From NCBI RefSeq assembly GCF_004366035.1, contig NZ_SOEE01000001.1, positions 62,001-126,000 of the forward strand: a stretch of 64,000 bases of DNA, read 5' to 3'. This DNA comes from Cytobacillus oceanisediminis. Its GTDB lineage: Bacteria; Bacillota; Bacilli; Bacillales; Cytobacillaceae. A program made the translations under genes and the position numbers. This document shows positions 61,663-64,000 of this stretch, in pieces; position 1 is the first letter of the stretch; every line of letters begins with the position of its first letter. The notes under the pieces are model-generated. The model saw only the letters and a program-made list of their open reading frames with translations, had not been told where the DNA came from and did no database searches.

Positions 61663-63543
61663 TTATTCATTTTCAGCTGCTTCTGAAAGGTAGCTCCATC
61701 TCTCAATCAAGTATTCAAGCTCTTCATTCAGCTTTGTTTCTTCTTCTACTAAGGCCTGACCCTTTTCAAAGTCACTGCCGATACTGGCCATTTCTGAGGA
61801 AATCGCTTCAAGACGGGTTTCAGCCGCTTCAATTTTTCCCTCGATTTCTTCCCATTCCTTTTTTTCTTTGTAGCTCATTCTCTTCTTTTTTGGCTTAGTT
61901 TCCCTCGCTTTTTTTGGGGCAGCATCAACTTCCTGAACAGGCTTGGCATTCTCGCTTTCAAGAAATTCACTGTAACTTCCATAGTAGGATTCGATTTTGC
62001 CCTCGCCTTTTAATACAAGAAGCTGCTCAGCCACTTTATCCAGGAAGTAGCGGTCATGTGAAACTGTAATGACTACACCGGGAAAATCTTCAAGATAATC
62101 TTCGAGAACCGTCAGGGTTTGGGTATCAAGGTTATTGGTCGGCTCATCAAGCAGAAGAACATTAGGCTCTGACATTAAGATTTTCAATAAATACAGTCTG
62201 CGTTTTTCCCCGCCGGAAAGCTTGCGGATAGGAGTGCCGTGAGAATACGCCGGAAATAGGAAGCGCTCCAGCATTTGAGCTGCAGAAATCGTTTTGCCAT
62301 CGGAAGTTTCAACTACTTCTGCTGTTTCTTTGAGGTATTCGATCATGCGCTTGTTCTCATCCATATCTTCGCTTTCCTGTGTATAGTAAGCGATTTTTAC
62401 CGTCTGCCCAATAATTCGCTTACCCGAGTCAAGCGGAATCCTGCCTGCCAGTATGTTAAGCAGAGTAGATTTCCCCGTTCCATTTCTTCCGATAATCCCT
62501 ATTCTATCCCCTGGTTTTACAAGAAGATCAAAATGATCCAGAACCGTTTGAGTGCCATACTTTTTTGAAGCAGCTTCGAGTTCAAATACCTGTTTTCCGA
62601 GGCGGCTGCCACTTAGGGACATATCCAATTTTTCCGAGGATTTAACTGAAGCAAGCTGGCTATCAAGGGTTTCGAACCGCTGAATTCTGGCTTTTTGCTT
62701 GGTGGTACGGGCTTTTGCACCTCGTCTGATCCATTCCAGTTCCCTTCTGAACAGATTTTTCTGCTTATCAATGGCAGCTGCCTCATTTTCCTCTCTTACC
62801 GCCTTTGCTTCAAGGAATGCAGCATAATTCCCTTTATAGCTGTATAGATTTCCGCCTTCAAGTTCAAACATTCTATTTGTAATCCGGTCAAGGAAATAAC
62901 GATCATGTGTTACAAGGAGCAGCGCCCCCCTGTATCTGCCCAGATATTCTTCCAGCCATTTCACCGATTCAAAATCAAGATGATTTGTCGGCTCGTCAAG
63001 AATCAGCAAGTCAGGTGACTGGATCAGTACTTGCGCCAGGGCAACCCGTTTTTTCTGCCCGCCAGAAAGCTCTCCAATCTTTTTGCTGAACTCCTCGATA
63101 CCCAGCTTAGTGAGTATCGTTTTGGCATCTGTGTTCACTTCCCAGGCATCAAGGGTATCCATTCTTTTTTGAAGTTCGAAAAGATTTTGCTGAATGTCTG
63201 AATCTTCAGGGTGCATGCTAAGCTCCAGCAGGGCTTGTTCATATTCTCTCTGCAGTACAAGAACTGGTGCATCTCCTGCAAAAACCTGCTCGAGAACTGT
63301 TAATTCATAGTTGAGTTCAGGCTGCTGTGCTGAATATGAAATGGTGTAATCTCTAGGAGTGACTATTTCTCCAGAGTCTGGCAGGTCAACACCGGCAATC
63401 ACTTTAAGCAGGGAAGATTTCCCCGTACCGTTTACTCCGATCAGTCCTGCTCTTTCTTTTTCAGCGATTGTAAAAGATATATCATTAAAAAGTTCTTTCT
63501 CTCCATATGATTTTGTAACATTCTCCAAAGAAATCATCTTCAT
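61663..63543 (-). CDS. ABC-F ATPase (YfmR/Uup type)
   Basis: 626 aa with two ABC domains: [12 protein letters not shown] and [12 protein letters not shown], then [12 protein letters not shown] and [12 protein letters not shown]; linker basic helix [16 protein letters not shown] and a C-terminal coiled coil. Translation factor that relieves stalled ribosomes. ATG overlaps ypgQ stop (ATGA). Confidence 0.93.
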   Translation of the reverse strand: MKMISLENVTKSYGEKELFNDISFTIAEKERAGLIGVNGTGKSSLLKVIAGVDLPDSGEIVTPRDYTISYSAQQPELNYELTVLEQVFAGDAPVLVLQREYEQALLELSMHPEDSDIQQNLFELQKRMDTLDAWEVNTDAKTILTKLGIEEFSKKIGELSGGQKKRVALAQVLIQSPDLLILDEPTNHLDFESVKWLEEYLGRYRGALLLVTHDRYFLDRITNRMFELEGGNLYSYKGNYAAFLEAKAVREENEAAAIDKQKNLFRRELEWIRRGAKARTTKQKARIQRFETLDSQLASVKSSEKLDMSLSGSRLGKQVFELEAASKKYGTQTVLDHFDLLVKPGDRIGIIGRNGTGKSTLLNILAGRIPLDSGKRIIGQTVKIAYYTQESEDMDENKRMIEYLKETAEVVETSDGKTISAAQMLERFLFPAYSHGTPIRKLSGGEKRRLYLLKILMSEPNVLLLDEPTNNLDTQTLTVLEDYLEDFPGVVITVSHDRYFLDKVAEQLLVLKGEGKIESYYGSYSEFLESENAKPVQEVDAAPKKARETKPKKKRMSYKEKKEWEEIEGKIEAAETRLEAISSEMASIGSDFEKGQALVEEETKLNEELEYLIERWSYLSEAAENE

Positions 63544-64000
63544 GCTTGACCATTCCATTCTATAAAAAATTGATGCAGATATTGCTCCATAATTTCATGC
63601 CGCGCTTCTGCCATTTCCCTGGCAGTGTCAGTATTTAGCAGATCTCTCAGCTTCAATAGCTTTTCGTAGAAATGATTGATGGATGATGACTTTCCATTCC
63701 GGTATTCATCTTCAGTCATTACTTTTCTGATTTCAAGGCCGGGATCATAAATAGGCTGCCCTTTTTTGCCGCCATAGGCAAATGCTCGTGCAATCCCCAT
63801 AGCACCAATTGCATCCAATCGGTCCGCATCCTGGACTATTTTAGCTTCCACGCTTAACACCTTTTTGTTATTGCCGCCTTTAAAAGAAACTGACTCAATT
63901 ATTGTCTTAATGCTGCTGGAAGCTTCTTCTGCAATCTCAATTTCCTGCAGAAAATCAGATAGCTTCCTTTCTCCCGCTTCCTTTGAAGTGTTCAGCTTAG
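63540..64000 (-). CDS. ypgQ: YpgQ-family HD-domain hydrolase (N-terminus beyond window)
   Basis: The frame is open to the right edge. [20 protein letters not shown] has the second HD-domain Asp; the first HD pair must lie beyond the window. Nucleotide pyrophosphohydrolase-type HD family. A GTG at 63860 is internal, not a start. Coupled to the ABC-F gene. Confidence 0.88.
   Translation of the reverse strand, partial: KLNTSKEAGERKLSDFLQEIEIAEEASSSIKTIIESVSFKGGNNKKVLSVEAKIVQDADRLDAIGAMGIARAFAYGGKKGQPIYDPGLEIRKVMTEDEYRNGKSSSINHFYEKLLKLRDLLNTDTAREMAEARHEIMEQYLHQFFIEWNGQA

Noticed and set aside
1-64000. CRISPR array, rRNA or tRNA genes, insertion-sequence transposase, complete prophage
   Set aside because: No direct-repeat array, no cloverleaf or rRNA-like block and no transposase frame was recognised in reading; only the integrase fragment and the TIR repeats point to mobile DNA.

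Overview
The window is a low-GC Gram-positive chromosome segment from a spore-forming Bacillaceae member (Bacillus sensu lato; something like Cytobacillus or Mesobacillus would fit, but I cannot name the species). The evidence is strong GGAGG-type ribosome binding sites, frequent TTG/GTG starts, sporulation-linked genes (spo0M, a YjcZ-type small protein, kamA/yod genes) and two blocks that follow Bacillus subtilis gene order: deoD-yodL-spo0M-yozD-yodN-yozE-yokU-kamA-yodP/Q/R/S/T, and msrA/B-ypmS/R/Q/P-ilvA-dfrA-thyA-ypjP-ypiP-brxA-ilvD-ypgR-ypgQ. Most genes are on the minus strand.

Layout. 1-1.8 kb: end of a DUF4179/DUF5643-like protein, then a scar holding only the C-termini of a LysM protein and a tyrosine integrase, probably prophage debris. 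1.8-7.9 kb: deoD, small genes, yodL, a glycerophosphodiesterase, spo0M, yozD, yodN, yozE. 7.7-19.1 kb: a lysine/beta-lysine catabolic cluster (yokU, kamA, a sigma-54 activator, ablB/yodP, an aldehyde dehydrogenase, a GabT-like aminotransferase, yodQ, yodR, yodS, yodT). kamA has a good -24/-12 sigma-54 promoter, and a related dyad sits upstream of both kamA and the activator gene. 19.3-23.5 kb: a 1403-residue TPR protein with an embedded C39-like peptidase domain. 23.6-32 kb: an LD-carboxypeptidase, an FAD oxidoreductase, a YjcZ protein, an SGNH hydrolase, PTS IIA, msrB/msrA, a second RsgA-type GTPase, an unannotated 23-codon gene, a dispersed repeat and a DUF4397 protein. 32-44.5 kb: ypmS/R/Q, a nucleoside hydrolase, an orphan sporulation-type kinase, DegV, ypmP, tatC/tatA, ilvA, plsC, dfrA/thyA and a secreted lethal-factor-like metallopeptidase.

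44.7-54.7 kb is a Ter stress cluster: two TerD proteins, TerC, TelA and YceG, wrapped around a four-gene biosynthetic module (TIM-barrel C-C lyase, PRTase/TRSP, StiP-type PRTase/PELOTA, HAD). Two exact TGAAAC-N16-CGTA extracytoplasmic-function sigma promoters lie in front of terD and yceG. 54.7-64 kb: ypjP, an aminotransferase, a 25-codon membrane peptide gene, ypiP, brxA, ilvD (with a CodY-like box on its promoter), ypgR, an ABC-F ATPase and the start-less part of ypgQ.

The strongest candidates for new biology are the sigma-54-controlled, enlarged beta-lysine cluster, the ECF-sigma-driven Ter cluster with its nucleoside-like biosynthetic module, the TPR-C39 giant, and the short genes and TIR-bounded repeat that ordinary gene calling would miss.
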